From: an uncultured Alphaproteobacteria bacterium
GTDB taxonomy: Bacteria; Pseudomonadota; Alphaproteobacteria; CAAHEQ01; UBA3637
DNA length: 16,870 nucleotides
Assembly (NCBI GenBank): GCA_934203105.1
Contig: CAKPYQ010000022.1
Span: 1 to 16,870, forward strand
Direction: 5' to 3'
The notes beneath the pieces are model-generated. The model was given only the letters and a program-made list of their open reading frames with translations. It was not told the DNA's origin and searched no databases. Shown here piece by piece: positions 1 to 7,542 of this stretch. Both the position numbers and the translations under genes were made by a program. The number at the start of each line of letters is the position of its first letter. Position 1 is the stretch's first letter.

Positions 1-57
1 ATATGATGAGATGGACTGGTATCATACAGATGCAGATGGCAAGATTCTGAAAAATCA
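1..57. other. Non-mnmG sequence at left edge, possible chimeric contig end
   Basis: These bases do not continue the mnmG frame: that frame has two adjacent TGA stops at 4-9, and the residues it encodes do not resemble the MnmG segment expected before the conserved TTGTFL region. A different frame (starting at base 2) is open from the edge and stops at 74. Its peptide contains WYHTDADGKILKNQW, which resembles the Trp/Tyr/Asp-Gly cell-wall or choline-binding repeats of Gram-positive surface proteins. The likeliest explanation is a misjoined contig end at about 55-61. A real insertion or a frameshifted mnmG is less likely. Confidence 0.5.
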
Positions 58-1524
58 ATGGCTTACGGCGTAAAATTGGCCGACGGGAAAGAATTAAAAT
101 GTAAGTCCGTTGTAATTACAACCGGCACTTTTTTAAACGGTTTGATGCACCAAGGAGAAACAAAAACCGTCGGCGGGCGTTTTGGTGATATAGCCTGCAC
201 CGGAATCACGCCGGATTTGCGCAAAATGGGATTGACTTTGGGACGGTTAAAGACTGGCACCCCCGCTCGATTGGACAAAGACAGTATCGATTGGTCGCAA
301 ATGCCAACAGAACCCGGCGATAAAGATCCGAAGCCTTTTTCCTATATGACCAAAACAATTACGCAACAGCAAATCCCTTGCTATGTAACGCATACAACGC
401 CCGAAACACACAAAATCATTGAAGCCAACTTTCACCGCGCACCGATGTATTCGGGACAAATTAAATCCATCGGCCCGCGTTATTGCCCAAGCATAGAAGA
501 CAAACTAAAACGCTTTGCCGGTCGCGATTCGCACCACATTTTTTTGGAACCGGAAACCCGAAACGGCAATTCAATTTACCCCAACGGTATTTCGACCAGC
601 TTGCCCGTTGATGTGCAAGATGCTTTTTTACGCACCATTCCGGGGTTAAAAGATGTCCGCGTCATTCGCTACGGTTACGCAATCGAATATGACTTTGTCG
701 ACCCGCGCGAATTAAAGCGCACATTGGAAACAAAAAAAGTACACGGCTTATTTTTGGCCGGCCAAATCAACGGCACGACCGGATATGAAGAAGCCGCAGG
801 ACAAGGTGTCCTTGCCGGTATCAATGCGGGTTTAAAAGCCATCGGATCGGACAAAGAATTGATTTTAAACCGCGCCAACAGCTACATTGGCGTTATGGTT
901 GACGACATCACGACGTTTGGCGTTGACGAACCGTATCGTTTATTTACATCCAGAGCCGAATATCGTTTAAGCATTCGTGCGGATAATGCGGATATGCGCT
1001 TGACCCCGATGGGTATTGAGCTGGGCGTTATTTCGGACGAACGCAAAGCTGCTTTCCTGGCCAAAAAGAAAGCGTATGATACAGTGATCGACGAATTAAA
1101 AAATACCTATGCCACCCCCAAAGAATTGGTATCCAAAGGCTTTGACATCAATTTGAACACCGGACGACGCAGCTTATACGAATTATTAGGTTTTGCCGAT
1201 ATGTCGTGGAACGTTTTAGTTCGCGCTTTCCCGCATTTAGCGTCCGTTCGTCAAGACGTTGCCGAATTAATCGCAATTGAAGGGCGCTACCAAGGATATT
1301 TAGCCCGTCAACAAAGCGACATTGACGCTTTGCGCCGCGATGAGGCTTTAAAAATCCCCGAAAATATTGATTACAGCCAAATCGGCGGACTGTCTATTGA
1401 AATGCAGATGCGATTGAAAAAAGCAATGCCTGAAACAATCGGCGTTGCGGCGCGCTTGCCGGCAATGACACCGGCGGCATTAACGGCGTTAATCGGCTAC
1501 ATCAAAAGCAAAAAGAAAAAGTAA
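58..1524 (+). CDS. mnmG: tRNA uridine-5-carboxymethylaminomethyl modification enzyme MnmG (GidA), 5'-truncated
   Basis: MnmG is the FAD-dependent partner of the GTPase MnmE. Together they install the (carboxymethyl)aminomethyl group at C5 of wobble uridine in certain tRNAs. The fragment holds about 488 residues of a protein that is usually about 620, so the N-terminal FAD-binding Rossmann part is missing. Seen directly: the TTGTFLNGLMHQGE segment, the family signature GPRYCPSIEDK near 470-500, the second signature AGQINGTTGYEEAAGQG near 757-808, the FTSRAEYRLSIRADNAD stretch, and a helical C-terminal domain that binds MnmE in the family. The first in-frame ATG at 58 is not a real start; it merely follows the foreign-looking first 57 bases. 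Many alphaproteobacteria have rsmG and parAB directly after mnmG, but here the gene ends at a terminator facing htpG. Confidence 0.95.
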   Translation: MAYGVKLADGKELKCKSVVITTGTFLNGLMHQGETKTVGGRFGDIACTGITPDLRKMGLTLGRLKTGTPARLDKDSIDWSQMPTEPGDKDPKPFSYMTKTITQQQIPCYVTHTTPETHKIIEANFHRAPMYSGQIKSIGPRYCPSIEDKLKRFAGRDSHHIFLEPETRNGNSIYPNGISTSLPVDVQDAFLRTIPGLKDVRVIRYGYAIEYDFVDPRELKRTLETKKVHGLFLAGQINGTTGYEEAAGQGVLAGINAGLKAIGSDKELILNRANSYIGVMVDDITTFGVDEPYRLFTSRAEYRLSIRADNADMRLTPMGIELGVISDERKAAFLAKKKAYDTVIDELKNTYATPKELVSKGFDINLNTGRRSLYELLGFADMSWNVLVRAFPHLASVRQDVAELIAIEGRYQGYLARQQSDIDALRRDEALKIPENIDYSQIGGLSIEMQMRLKKAMPETIGVAARLPAMTPAALTALIGYIKSKKKK

Positions 1525-1569
1525 TCTCTGCGCTTGGGATAAAGAAAAGCTTTTGCAAGCATATTTTAG

Positions 1570-1595
1570 CGCGCCAAGCGCCCCAAGCGCCCCAA
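1570..1595. repeat. Short tandem repeat, about 9-bp unit
   Basis: Just after mnmG the unit GCGCCCCAA occurs twice in tandem, preceded by a shorter copy GCGCCAA. It lies between the mnmG stop and the terminator hairpin. No function can be assigned; slippage during replication is the simplest origin. Confidence 0.6.
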
Positions 1596-1602
1596 AAACC
1601 AT

Positions 1603-1637
1603 AAAAAAATCCCTCCGTAATCGGGGGGGATTTTTTG
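1603..1637. terminator. Bidirectional intrinsic terminator between mnmG and htpG
   Basis: The left arm AAAAAATCCCTCC (1604-1616) pairs with GGGGGATTTTTT-type sequence at about 1624-1636, with one G-T wobble and a short loop. The A-run on one side and T-run on the other give a U-tail in both directions. This suits the convergent gene pair that flanks it. Confidence 0.85.
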
Positions 1638-1656
1638 TTTCATATTACCGTTTAAA

Positions 1657-3513
1657 TTACAGACCTTTTTCCATAAAAGCATTCACTTTTTCCATAAAGC
1701 CCGCCGGATCTTGCAGTGGCTCGCCCTCTATGGCGCGCGCTTCATCGTACAAAATCCAAACAGCATTGGCAATTTTATCGTCTTGTGCTTTATCCAAAAC
1801 GGCTTTGGCCAACTTTTTAACCAAAGGATGATACGGATTTAATTCCAAAATACGCGTGGAAGCAAAGGCTTGTTGTTGTCCGTGCTGTTTCATCAACCGT
1901 TCCAAATGAATGCTCATTTGACCGGCCGCCGCCTTTAAAGCAACCGGCGATTTGTTCAGTCGCGTTGTCATTTGAACATCGCTGATTTGCCCTTTTAAAA
2001 CCTCCTTGACCTTATTAATTAAAAGCGTTTGCAAACCTTGCTCCAATCCCTCGCCCTGCTCTTGCAGTTGAGTTTTCATTTTTTCAAAATCTTCGGCCGG
2101 TTCCGTAACGGGCAAAATCTTTTTGCCTTCCCATTCATTAAAGACCTGTGGCCAAAACTCATCGATCGGATCCGTTAATAACAACACCTCAATGCCTTTG
2201 GCGGCAAAACCTTCCAAAGACGGATTGTTGCGCAAAACCGTTAAATCATCGCCGGTGATATAGTAAATATTTTTTTGATCGGCCGGCATTTTGGAAATAT
2301 ACTCGTCCAATGAAATCAAGCCTTCGGATTTGCTGGAATAAAAACGGCACAGCGGTGCAATTTTTTTTGCATTTTCCGGCTCTTCATACAACCCCTCTTT
2401 AAACACGACGCCAAAGTCTTTCCAAAATGCGTTATAAGACGCCACATCGGCGGTTTTCTTTTTCATCTCTTCCAACAAACGCGTAACGATACCTTTGCGG
2501 ATTTTGGCCAAAACAGGCGTATGCTGCAACATTTCCCGACTGACGTTCAACGGCAATTCGTTCGTATCAATGACACCCTTTACGAAACGCAAATAATGCG
2601 GCAATAATTCTTCCACCTCGTCAGAGATAAAAACACGATTGACGTACAAATTCAAGCCGCGCTTTTTATCCGGTTGAAACAAATCAAACGGTGCTTTAGT
2701 TGGAATAAACAATAACGCTTTGTATTCAATAATCCCTTCGGCGTTATAATGCAAAGTCAACCAAGGATCGTCAAAATTATGCGTCAAAGCGCGATAAAAA
2801 TCGCGATATTGCTCTTCGGTAATGTCCGCTTTCGGACGCGCCCACAAAGCCGACGCGCTGTTTAAAGTTTCTTTATCTTTGCCGTTTTGCAAAACAATCG
2901 GGATTGAAACATGATCCGAATACTGCTTAACAATAAAACGCAAGCGCATCGGGTCTAAATATTCTTCAAACTGTTTTTTCAAATGCAGCAAAACCGTCGT
3001 CCCGACAGGTGCTTGATCGTCCGGCGTAATCGTAAAGCTGCCCACACCTTCGCTTGTCCAATGCCAACCGGCACTGTCACCGGCTTTGCGCGTAATGACG
3101 TCAACCGAAGACGCCACCATAAACGCCGAATAAAAGCCCACACCAAACTGTCCGATTAAGTTCATATCTTTTTTGTTATCGCCCGTCAAATGAGCCGCAA
3201 ACTCCGCCGAACCGGATTTTGCAATTGTTCCCAAGTTTTGGATCAATTCTTCTTTATTCATGCCGATTCCGTTGTCGGTAATGGCTAATGTTTTTTGCGC
3301 TTTGTCCGGCGTTAAAATAATTTCAAATGCGCCGTGATCTTTCATCAGCTCGGGGTGCGTTAAAGCGCTGTACCGCAATTTATCCGCCGCGTCGGACGCG
3401 TTCGAAATCAATTCACGCAAAAATATTTCGCTGTGCGAATACAAAGCGTTTACAACAATATCCAACACCTTTCCGACTTCGGCTTGGAATTGATATTTTT
3501 CTGTTTGTGCCAT
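1657..3513 (-). CDS. htpG: Molecular chaperone HtpG (bacterial Hsp90)
   Basis: Cytosolic ATP-dependent dimeric chaperone, 618 residues from the chosen start (E. coli HtpG has 624). The GHKL ATPase domain is at the N-terminus, with catalytic Glu34 in FLRELISNASDAADKL, DNGIGM at 80-85 and the GQFGVGFYSAF lid/glycine motif. The middle domain (LYVNRVFISDE, LPLNVSREMLQ) and C-terminal dimerisation domain follow. The reading frame stays open 21 codons further upstream, but the ATG at 3513 is preceded by GGAG with a 7-base gap and gives the canonical MAQTEKYQFQAEV start. The gene is monocistronic, convergent with mnmG and divergent from the ferredoxin gene. A candidate heat-shock promoter lies just upstream. 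No key residue looks altered. Confidence 0.97.
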   Translation of the reverse strand: MAQTEKYQFQAEVGKVLDIVVNALYSHSEIFLRELISNASDAADKLRYSALTHPELMKDHGAFEIILTPDKAQKTLAITDNGIGMNKEELIQNLGTIAKSGSAEFAAHLTGDNKKDMNLIGQFGVGFYSAFMVASSVDVITRKAGDSAGWHWTSEGVGSFTITPDDQAPVGTTVLLHLKKQFEEYLDPMRLRFIVKQYSDHVSIPIVLQNGKDKETLNSASALWARPKADITEEQYRDFYRALTHNFDDPWLTLHYNAEGIIEYKALLFIPTKAPFDLFQPDKKRGLNLYVNRVFISDEVEELLPHYLRFVKGVIDTNELPLNVSREMLQHTPVLAKIRKGIVTRLLEEMKKKTADVASYNAFWKDFGVVFKEGLYEEPENAKKIAPLCRFYSSKSEGLISLDEYISKMPADQKNIYYITGDDLTVLRNNPSLEGFAAKGIEVLLLTDPIDEFWPQVFNEWEGKKILPVTEPAEDFEKMKTQLQEQGEGLEQGLQTLLINKVKEVLKGQISDVQMTTRLNKSPVALKAAAGQMSIHLERLMKQHGQQQAFASTRILELNPYHPLVKKLAKAVLDKAQDDKIANAVWILYDEARAIEGEPLQDPAGFMEKVNAFMEKGL

Positions 3514-3546
3514 TTTTAACTCCATTTTAATATATTTGTATGTATC

Positions 3547-3577
3547 ATATATGGTATAGATCAAAGGAAAAATCAAG
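3547..3577 (-). promoter_or_regulatory. Candidate RpoH (sigma-32)-type promoter of htpG
   Basis: On the minus strand CTTGAT (3577-3572) is followed after 17 bases by CCATATAT (3554-3547). This resembles the sigma-32 pattern of CTTGAA and CCCCATnT, and it sits about 35 bases before the htpG start codon. The match is partial, and a sigma-70 reading of the same bases is possible. htpG is a heat-shock gene in many bacteria, which favours the RpoH reading. Confidence 0.45.
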
Positions 3578-3659
3578 CATAATAAAAAAAGACTTGAAAT
3601 TTTCTTTTTTTTGGAGTAAGAATGTAGCGTTTTAATTTTTTAATCAAGGAGAATAAAAA

Positions 3660-3899
3660 ATGCCATCAGTAGTAAATGATTCTTGTATCTTATGCAAAAG
3701 CTGTGTAGAAGTTTGCCCGGTTGGTGCTTTCCACGAAGGTGACACTCAAATGGTTGTTGATCCGGATACTTGCATTGATTGCGGAATTTGCATTTCCGAA
3801 TGTCCGCAAGGCGCGATCGCATCTTCCGACGAAGCAGATGAAAAGTGGGTTGCTTTTAACGCTGAAAAGTCGAAAGAATGGCCTGCTGCCGAAAAATAA
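3660..3899 (+). CDS. Small 2[4Fe-4S] ferredoxin, FdxA-like C-terminus
   Basis: A 79-residue soluble electron carrier. Two cluster motifs are plain: CILCKSCVEVCP (Cys 9, 12, 15, 19) and CIDCGICISECP (Cys 38, 41, 44, 48), each CxxCxxCxxxCP, so two [4Fe-4S] clusters are expected. The start has AAGGAG at 3646-3651 with an 8-base gap. The C-terminal tail (EKWVAFNAEKSKEWP) resembles the tail of alphaproteobacterial FdxA, which usually carries a 7Fe arrangement with a longer spacing in the first motif. Here that spacing is the ordinary 8Fe type. It sits directly upstream of carD, a pairing seen in alphaproteobacteria, but a terminator separates the two. Its redox partner cannot be read from the window. 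Confidence 0.92.
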   Translation: MPSVVNDSCILCKSCVEVCPVGAFHEGDTQMVVDPDTCIDCGICISECPQGAIASSDEADEKWVAFNAEKSKEWPAAEK

Positions 3900-3905
3900 T
3901 TTTTT

Positions 3906-3939
3906 AAAAAGCCGACTTTTTTGAAAGTTGGCTTTTTTT
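3906..3939 (+). terminator. Intrinsic terminator after the ferredoxin gene
   Basis: An AAAAAGCCgACTTT arm pairs with AAAGTtGGCTTTTTT across a short T-rich loop, and a T-run follows. One G-T type pair interrupts an otherwise regular stem. It starts within 10 bases of the stop codon. Confidence 0.85.
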
Positions 3940-3943
3940 GTGT

Positions 3944-3972
3944 TTGATTTTTTCAAAAAAGTGTGCTATATA
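3944..3972 (+). promoter_or_regulatory. Sigma-70-type promoter of carD
   Basis: TTGATT (3944-3949) and TATATA (3967-3972) are separated by 17 bases, about 35 bases ahead of the carD start codon. It begins immediately after the ferredoxin terminator, so carD has its own transcription start. Confidence 0.65.
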
Positions 3973-4006
3973 TAGTGTATATTTTAAGAAAAGAAAAGGA
4001 AAACAA

Positions 4007-4546
4007 ATGAGTAAAGAATATCGTTTTAACCCCGGTGATTTCGTTGTTTATCCAACCCATGGCGTCGGTAAAGTCGTGGACATTACACAATCCGAAGTCG
4101 GCGGCCAAAAGTTAGAGCTCATTGCTGTTAACTTTGACAAAGAAAGAATGACAATGCGAATCCCGATGACAAACGTCGGAAAAACGAATTTGCGTCCTTT
4201 GTCGTCTCGTGAGATTATGGACAGCGCGCTGGAAAGCTTAAAAGGCAAACCAAAAATCAAAAAAACAATGTGGAGTCGTCGCAGCCAAGAGTACGATGCT
4301 AAAATCAACTCCGGCGATCCGTGCCAAATTGCGGAAGTTGTTCGCGATTTGAATAAACCGTTGGATAAAGGTGAACAATCATACAGCGAACGCCAAGTGT
4401 TTGAACACGCCTTCGGCCGACTGGTTCACGAATATGCTGCATGCGAGGGAATCGATATCGAAGAAGCAACAAGCCGTATTAAAAACATTTTACAAGGTGA
4501 CAGCGCTCCTTTGAGTTCCGAAAGCTCGGAAAGCTCCAATTTGTAA
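4007..4546 (+). CDS. carD: CarD/CdnL family RNA polymerase-binding transcription factor
   Basis: A 179-residue regulator that binds the RNA polymerase beta subunit and stabilises open complexes, notably at rRNA and housekeeping promoters. The N-terminal RNA-polymerase-interaction domain is at about residues 6-64 (FNPGDFVVYPTHGVGKV ... MRIPMTN). The C-terminal helical DNA-binding part carries the SYSERQVFEHAFGRL segment typical of alphaproteobacterial members. It ends in a Ser/Glu-rich tail (SSESSESS), probably disordered. An upstream in-frame ATG at 3938 would overlap the terminator and promoter; the ATG at 4007 has AGGA six bases ahead and gives the normal MSKEYRFNPGD start. Confidence 0.95.
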   Translation: MSKEYRFNPGDFVVYPTHGVGKVVDITQSEVGGQKLELIAVNFDKERMTMRIPMTNVGKTNLRPLSSREIMDSALESLKGKPKIKKTMWSRRSQEYDAKINSGDPCQIAEVVRDLNKPLDKGEQSYSERQVFEHAFGRLVHEYAACEGIDIEEATSRIKNILQGDSAPLSSESSESSNL

Positions 4547-4571
4547 TTACATTGAATCACATTTTAAAATT

Positions 4572-4611
4572 AAACGCTCTTTTAACTGATTGTTTTAAGA
4601 GCGTTTTTTTA
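4572..4611. terminator. Intrinsic terminator between carD and flhG
   Basis: AAACGCTCTT (4572-4581) pairs with AAGAGCGTTT (4597-4606), followed by a T-run. The A-rich left side could also serve the convergent flagellar operon arriving on the minus strand. Confidence 0.8.
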
Positions 4612-4634
4612 TTATACAATGAGCGCTTTATAAG

Positions 4635-5435
4635 TTAAAGTTCGTCAACCAACTTTTTAACATCTTCTGCCGCGTCGGCGTTCGGATAAGCTTCTAAAAT
4701 CGACGTTTGAGAGCGAATAGCATCGCGCACCCGCATATCACGCCGAATCACGCCGGCCAATTTGGGGGTAATTTTCAAAAAGCCTTGACAAGCCTTTAAC
4801 AAAGTCGCATAAGTGCGCTCGCCTTCCTTGGCAGATCCGACGGCGTTAATCACAATTTGGATATCGATTGCCGGATTTTCCGCCGAAACAATCTTTATAA
4901 ACGCATACGCGTCCGTTAATGAAGTGGGCTCGTCCGTGCAAACAACCATTAAAGTCCCCGCATTTTGCGCAAACAAACGAACGGCCTTTTCAACGCCCGC
5001 CCCCAAATCAATAATCACATGATCATATTGGCTGGAAAGCAATTGCAAATCGTCAAAAATCAGTTGCAGACGCGACAAAGGAATGTTGGCCAAACTGCCC
5101 GATCCCGAACGGCCGGCAATCACATCAAAGCCTAATTCCGACTTGGATACGGCTTGCGTCATCGGCACTTTTCCGGCAATAACCGACCCTAAATCATATT
5201 GCGCCACCAAACCCAATTGAATATCCACGTTTGCCAAGCCTAAATCACCATCGAACAGCAACACCTTTTCGCCACGCTTTGCCAAAGCATGCGCCATTGA
5301 AATGGACAGCCACGTTTTTCCGACACCGCCTTTGCCGGACGCGACGGCAATCATATTGCGTCCTTTGGAGGGCAAAGCATTTTTGGGTGCCATCGATAAA
5401 CGGGTTGGCAAAGATAAAATCCGTGAAATATTCAT
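4635..5435 (-). CDS. flhG: FlhG-type MinD/ParA ATPase (flagellar placement/number regulator)
   Basis: A 266-residue P-loop ATPase of the MinD/ParA class. The deviant Walker A GKGGVGKT is at about residues 34-41, the switch Asp segment FDGDLGLANVDIQLGL at 61-76, and the Walker B-like VIIDLGAG at 140-147. FlhG partners of FlhF control flagellar number and site. The start codon overlaps the flhF stop by four bases (ATGA), so the two are translationally coupled. The usual N-terminal DQAxxLR motif, which activates FlhF GTPase in characterised FlhG proteins, is not visible: the first 25 residues read MNISRILSLPTRLSMAPKN and on. A clear C-terminal amphipathic membrane helix is also not obvious. Without its neighbours it could be called MinD-like; context makes FlhG the better call. 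Confidence 0.88.
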   Translation of the reverse strand: MNISRILSLPTRLSMAPKNALPSKGRNMIAVASGKGGVGKTWLSISMAHALAKRGEKVLLFDGDLGLANVDIQLGLVAQYDLGSVIAGKVPMTQAVSKSELGFDVIAGRSGSGSLANIPLSRLQLIFDDLQLLSSQYDHVIIDLGAGVEKAVRLFAQNAGTLMVVCTDEPTSLTDAYAFIKIVSAENPAIDIQIVINAVGSAKEGERTYATLLKACQGFLKITPKLAGVIRRDMRVRDAIRSQTSILEAYPNADAAEDVKKLVDEL

Positions 5436-6394
5436 AACAGAACCTCTTTTTTGGTTTCCAATAATAACAATTCAGCCAATGATTTTGGCTTTAAAGGACA
5501 TAAACCCTCTGATACATGCGGGCTGATCCCGACATCGGTCAAAGCATAACCGTTGCTTTGTGCGGTCCACAAAATATTGCCCAAACGCCGCGACAAATCC
5601 AACCGCGTTCCAAGTAAGCGATGACAGCCTAAACTTTGAAAAATATCGCCTATTTCTCCCGATTCAATGGCGTCCATACCGGAAGACATCGTCAAAATCG
5701 GCTCGATTCCCAAACTGTCGTCCAACATTTCGTGCAACAAATCCATATCGGATTTTAAAAACGGGTTAACCCCCGGCGTGTCAATCAAAATCAAATCACT
5801 AAAAGAACGCTGCTCATCGACCGTATTTTTCAACAAATCGGCCTTGCGCACCTTGATCAAGTTTAAATCCAAGATTTTTGTAAAAGCTTCCAACTGCTCA
5901 ATTGCACCGGCGCGTTTGACGTCCGTTGTGATCACAGCCGTTTTTTTACCGCTGATTTTAGCTTTGACGGCCATTTTGGCCACCGCAATCGTCTTGCCCG
6001 ATCCGCACGAACCAACCAACATAAAAGCCCGTTTAGATCCGCTCACCTGCATCGGTGAAAATTGAAAAACCGTATCCAATGCTTTTTGCAACGCGGTCAC
6101 TTCCTGCCCTTCGGCCTCTAACGGCAAAGCATCAATAATGCGTTCGATCAACAAAGCCGGCACACCGACACTGCGCAACGTTTTTTGTATTTTGTCGCCC
6201 AATCGATGGGCAGGCGTACCAAACAAAGCATCTTGTATCGCTGTATCAGGCTCGCAATCGTCCAAACCGACCGTTATGCGCACTCCTTCCAACGTCCGAT
6301 GATTGGATAAAATAACAGCGCCGTTGCCGAAATCCTGACGGATTTTATCCATCACTTCCGGAACACTGGGCGCTGTATAGGTTTTTATCCGCAT
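5432..6394 (-). CDS. flhF: FlhF, SRP-type GTPase for flagellar polar placement
   Basis: A 320-residue GTPase related to Ffh and FtsY; characterised FlhF proteins recruit the first flagellar basal-body parts to the site of assembly. The N-terminal B-domain start MRIKTYTAPSVPEVMDKIR is typical. The GTPase motifs are P-loop GSCGSGKT (128-135), TTDVKRAGAIEQL (156-168, standing for the DTxRxxAxEQL motif), DTPG (205-208) and TRLD (263-266, the TKxD specificity motif with Arg for Lys). It is shorter than many homologues because the linker after the B domain is brief. It lies between motA (6-base gap) and flhG (4-base overlap). FlhF works with the FliF ring in well-studied systems, so its pairing with a shortened FliF is notable. 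Confidence 0.93.
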   Translation of the reverse strand: MRIKTYTAPSVPEVMDKIRQDFGNGAVILSNHRTLEGVRITVGLDDCEPDTAIQDALFGTPAHRLGDKIQKTLRSVGVPALLIERIIDALPLEAEGQEVTALQKALDTVFQFSPMQVSGSKRAFMLVGSCGSGKTIAVAKMAVKAKISGKKTAVITTDVKRAGAIEQLEAFTKILDLNLIKVRKADLLKNTVDEQRSFSDLILIDTPGVNPFLKSDMDLLHEMLDDSLGIEPILTMSSGMDAIESGEIGDIFQSLGCHRLLGTRLDLSRRLGNILWTAQSNGYALTDVGISPHVSEGLCPLKPKSLAELLLLETKKEVLL

Positions 6395-6400
6395 ATCGCT

Positions 6401-7204
6401 TTATCCTTCAAAATAATTCAGTTGCTTTTCCGGCGGCAACAAAGCATTTAATTCCATTTGCGTTTTGCGCGGATTTTGTCCACTGTCGACGGCTTTAAAC
6501 CCAACCAAGCAAAGTTGGCTTTGCGCCAAATTGGTCTCTGCGATTTGTTCAAGACGTGACCCCAACGGCAAGCACACCAAATAAGCAAACAAAGCGCCGT
6601 AAAAAGTCGTCAGCATAGCCACAGCCATTGCCGGCCCGATCGCCGACGGATCCGACAATGTCGACAGCATCTGAACAAGACCGATTAACGTACCGATTAA
6701 CCCCATTGCCGGCGCTATTTCGGCCATCTTATTTAACAAAGCAACACCATTCATTTGTGCGGCGTATTCATTCATCATTCGATCCCGCATAATTTGATCA
6801 CATTCAGCGCCGCTCATCCCGTCAATCAACAAATTAAGGCCATCGCTCCAAAACGATTTTGCCGGCATTGTTTTCATATAGCTTTTTTGCAACGACAATA
6901 ACCCGTTTGTATGAACGATATCCGACGCCCGAACAATCGCTGTTTCAAAGTTGGTTTTAGAAGTATAAACGCCGATAATCAAGCGCAAAACTTCGCTGAA
7001 AGCCCGCACAACATCGGACACAGGAAAGCAAACCATCGCAGCGCATAACGTCCCGCCGAACACAATCAAAAACGACGGCAAATTCAAAAAAGCACCGATT
7101 GAACTGTACAGCCCGATTCCAATCCCGACAAAAGCAAAAGCGCCAAGCAAGCCCAGCAGCGGAGAAAAATCAAAATGCGGTGATGAAAAACGTTTTTCTT
7201 TCAT
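6401..7204 (-). CDS. motA: MotA-family flagellar stator protein with altered cytoplasmic charges
   Basis: A 267-residue inner-membrane protein of the MotA/PomA type, the ion-driven stator subunit that normally pairs with MotB. Four membrane segments are visible: about 14-35, 42-64, 162-183 (APAMGLIGTLIGLVQML, with conserved Pro165) and 193-215 (with Pro213 in CLPLGSRLE). The long cytoplasmic loop lies between segments two and three. In that loop the segment usually written ARKxGLLALE reads VHTNGLLSLQ (97-106). The Arg/Lys and Glu positions that contact FliG are therefore His, Thr and Gln here (alignment by eye). No motB is found anywhere in the window. The gene begins 3 bases after fliN and ends 6 bases before flhF. 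ExbB/TolQ homology was considered, but the fold and motifs favour MotA. Confidence 0.92.
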   Translation of the reverse strand: MKEKRFSSPHFDFSPLLGLLGAFAFVGIGIGLYSSIGAFLNLPSFLIVFGGTLCAAMVCFPVSDVVRAFSEVLRLIIGVYTSKTNFETAIVRASDIVHTNGLLSLQKSYMKTMPAKSFWSDGLNLLIDGMSGAECDQIMRDRMMNEYAAQMNGVALLNKMAEIAPAMGLIGTLIGLVQMLSTLSDPSAIGPAMAVAMLTTFYGALFAYLVCLPLGSRLEQIAETNLAQSQLCLVGFKAVDSGQNPRKTQMELNALLPPEKQLNYFEG

Positions 7205-7207
7205 CTT

Positions 7208-7528
7208 TTAAACCTTTAAAATTTCCGTCAAAGTAATGCCCAACTTGTCATTTTGAGCCACCAATTCACCCTTTGCGATCATTTTGTCATTGACATAAAT
7301 ATCGACATTGTCGCCGACTTGCTTATCCAATTCCAAAACGGACCCCGGCGCCATATTTAACAATTGATGTATCGGCAAAGTTGCTTTACCTAAAACCGCC
7401 GTCACCGTTACCGGAATATCATACACCATTTCAAGAGCTTTTGCCGTTGCGGATTGCTCAACACCACGAGCACTGTTTAACGTTTTTTCCGCAATTTTTA
7501 AAAAGGCTTCTTTTTGTTTTTCATTCAT
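7208..7528 (-). CDS. fliN: FliN, flagellar C-ring (switch) protein
   Basis: A 106-residue protein with a short helical leader and one SpoA (FliN/FliM C-terminal) domain at about residues 30-104. It is recognised from the LEMVYDIPVTVTAVLGKATL strand segment, LLNMAPGSVLELDK and the VNDKMIAKGELV segment. FliN forms the base of the C-ring below FliG and FliM, and in flagella also docks the export ATPase complex through FliH. Neither fliM nor fliH is in the window. The ribosome binding site AAAGGA precedes the ATG; the gap from fliG is 14 bases and to motA 3 bases. Length is normal for FliN. Confidence 0.94.
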   Translation of the reverse strand: MNEKQKEAFLKIAEKTLNSARGVEQSATAKALEMVYDIPVTVTAVLGKATLPIHQLLNMAPGSVLELDKQVGDNVDIYVNDKMIAKGELVAQNDKLGITLTEILKV

Positions 7529-7542
7529 TTTTTGATCCTTTC

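Noticed and set aside
1553..1831. Open frame of 92 codons on the plus strand after mnmG
   Set aside because: It runs through the terminator hairpin and antisense to the 3' end of htpG; no ribosome binding site and low-complexity start.
3514..3576. Upstream start for htpG
   Set aside because: The extra 21 residues cover the promoter region; the ATG at 3513 has a good GGAG and the canonical N-terminus.
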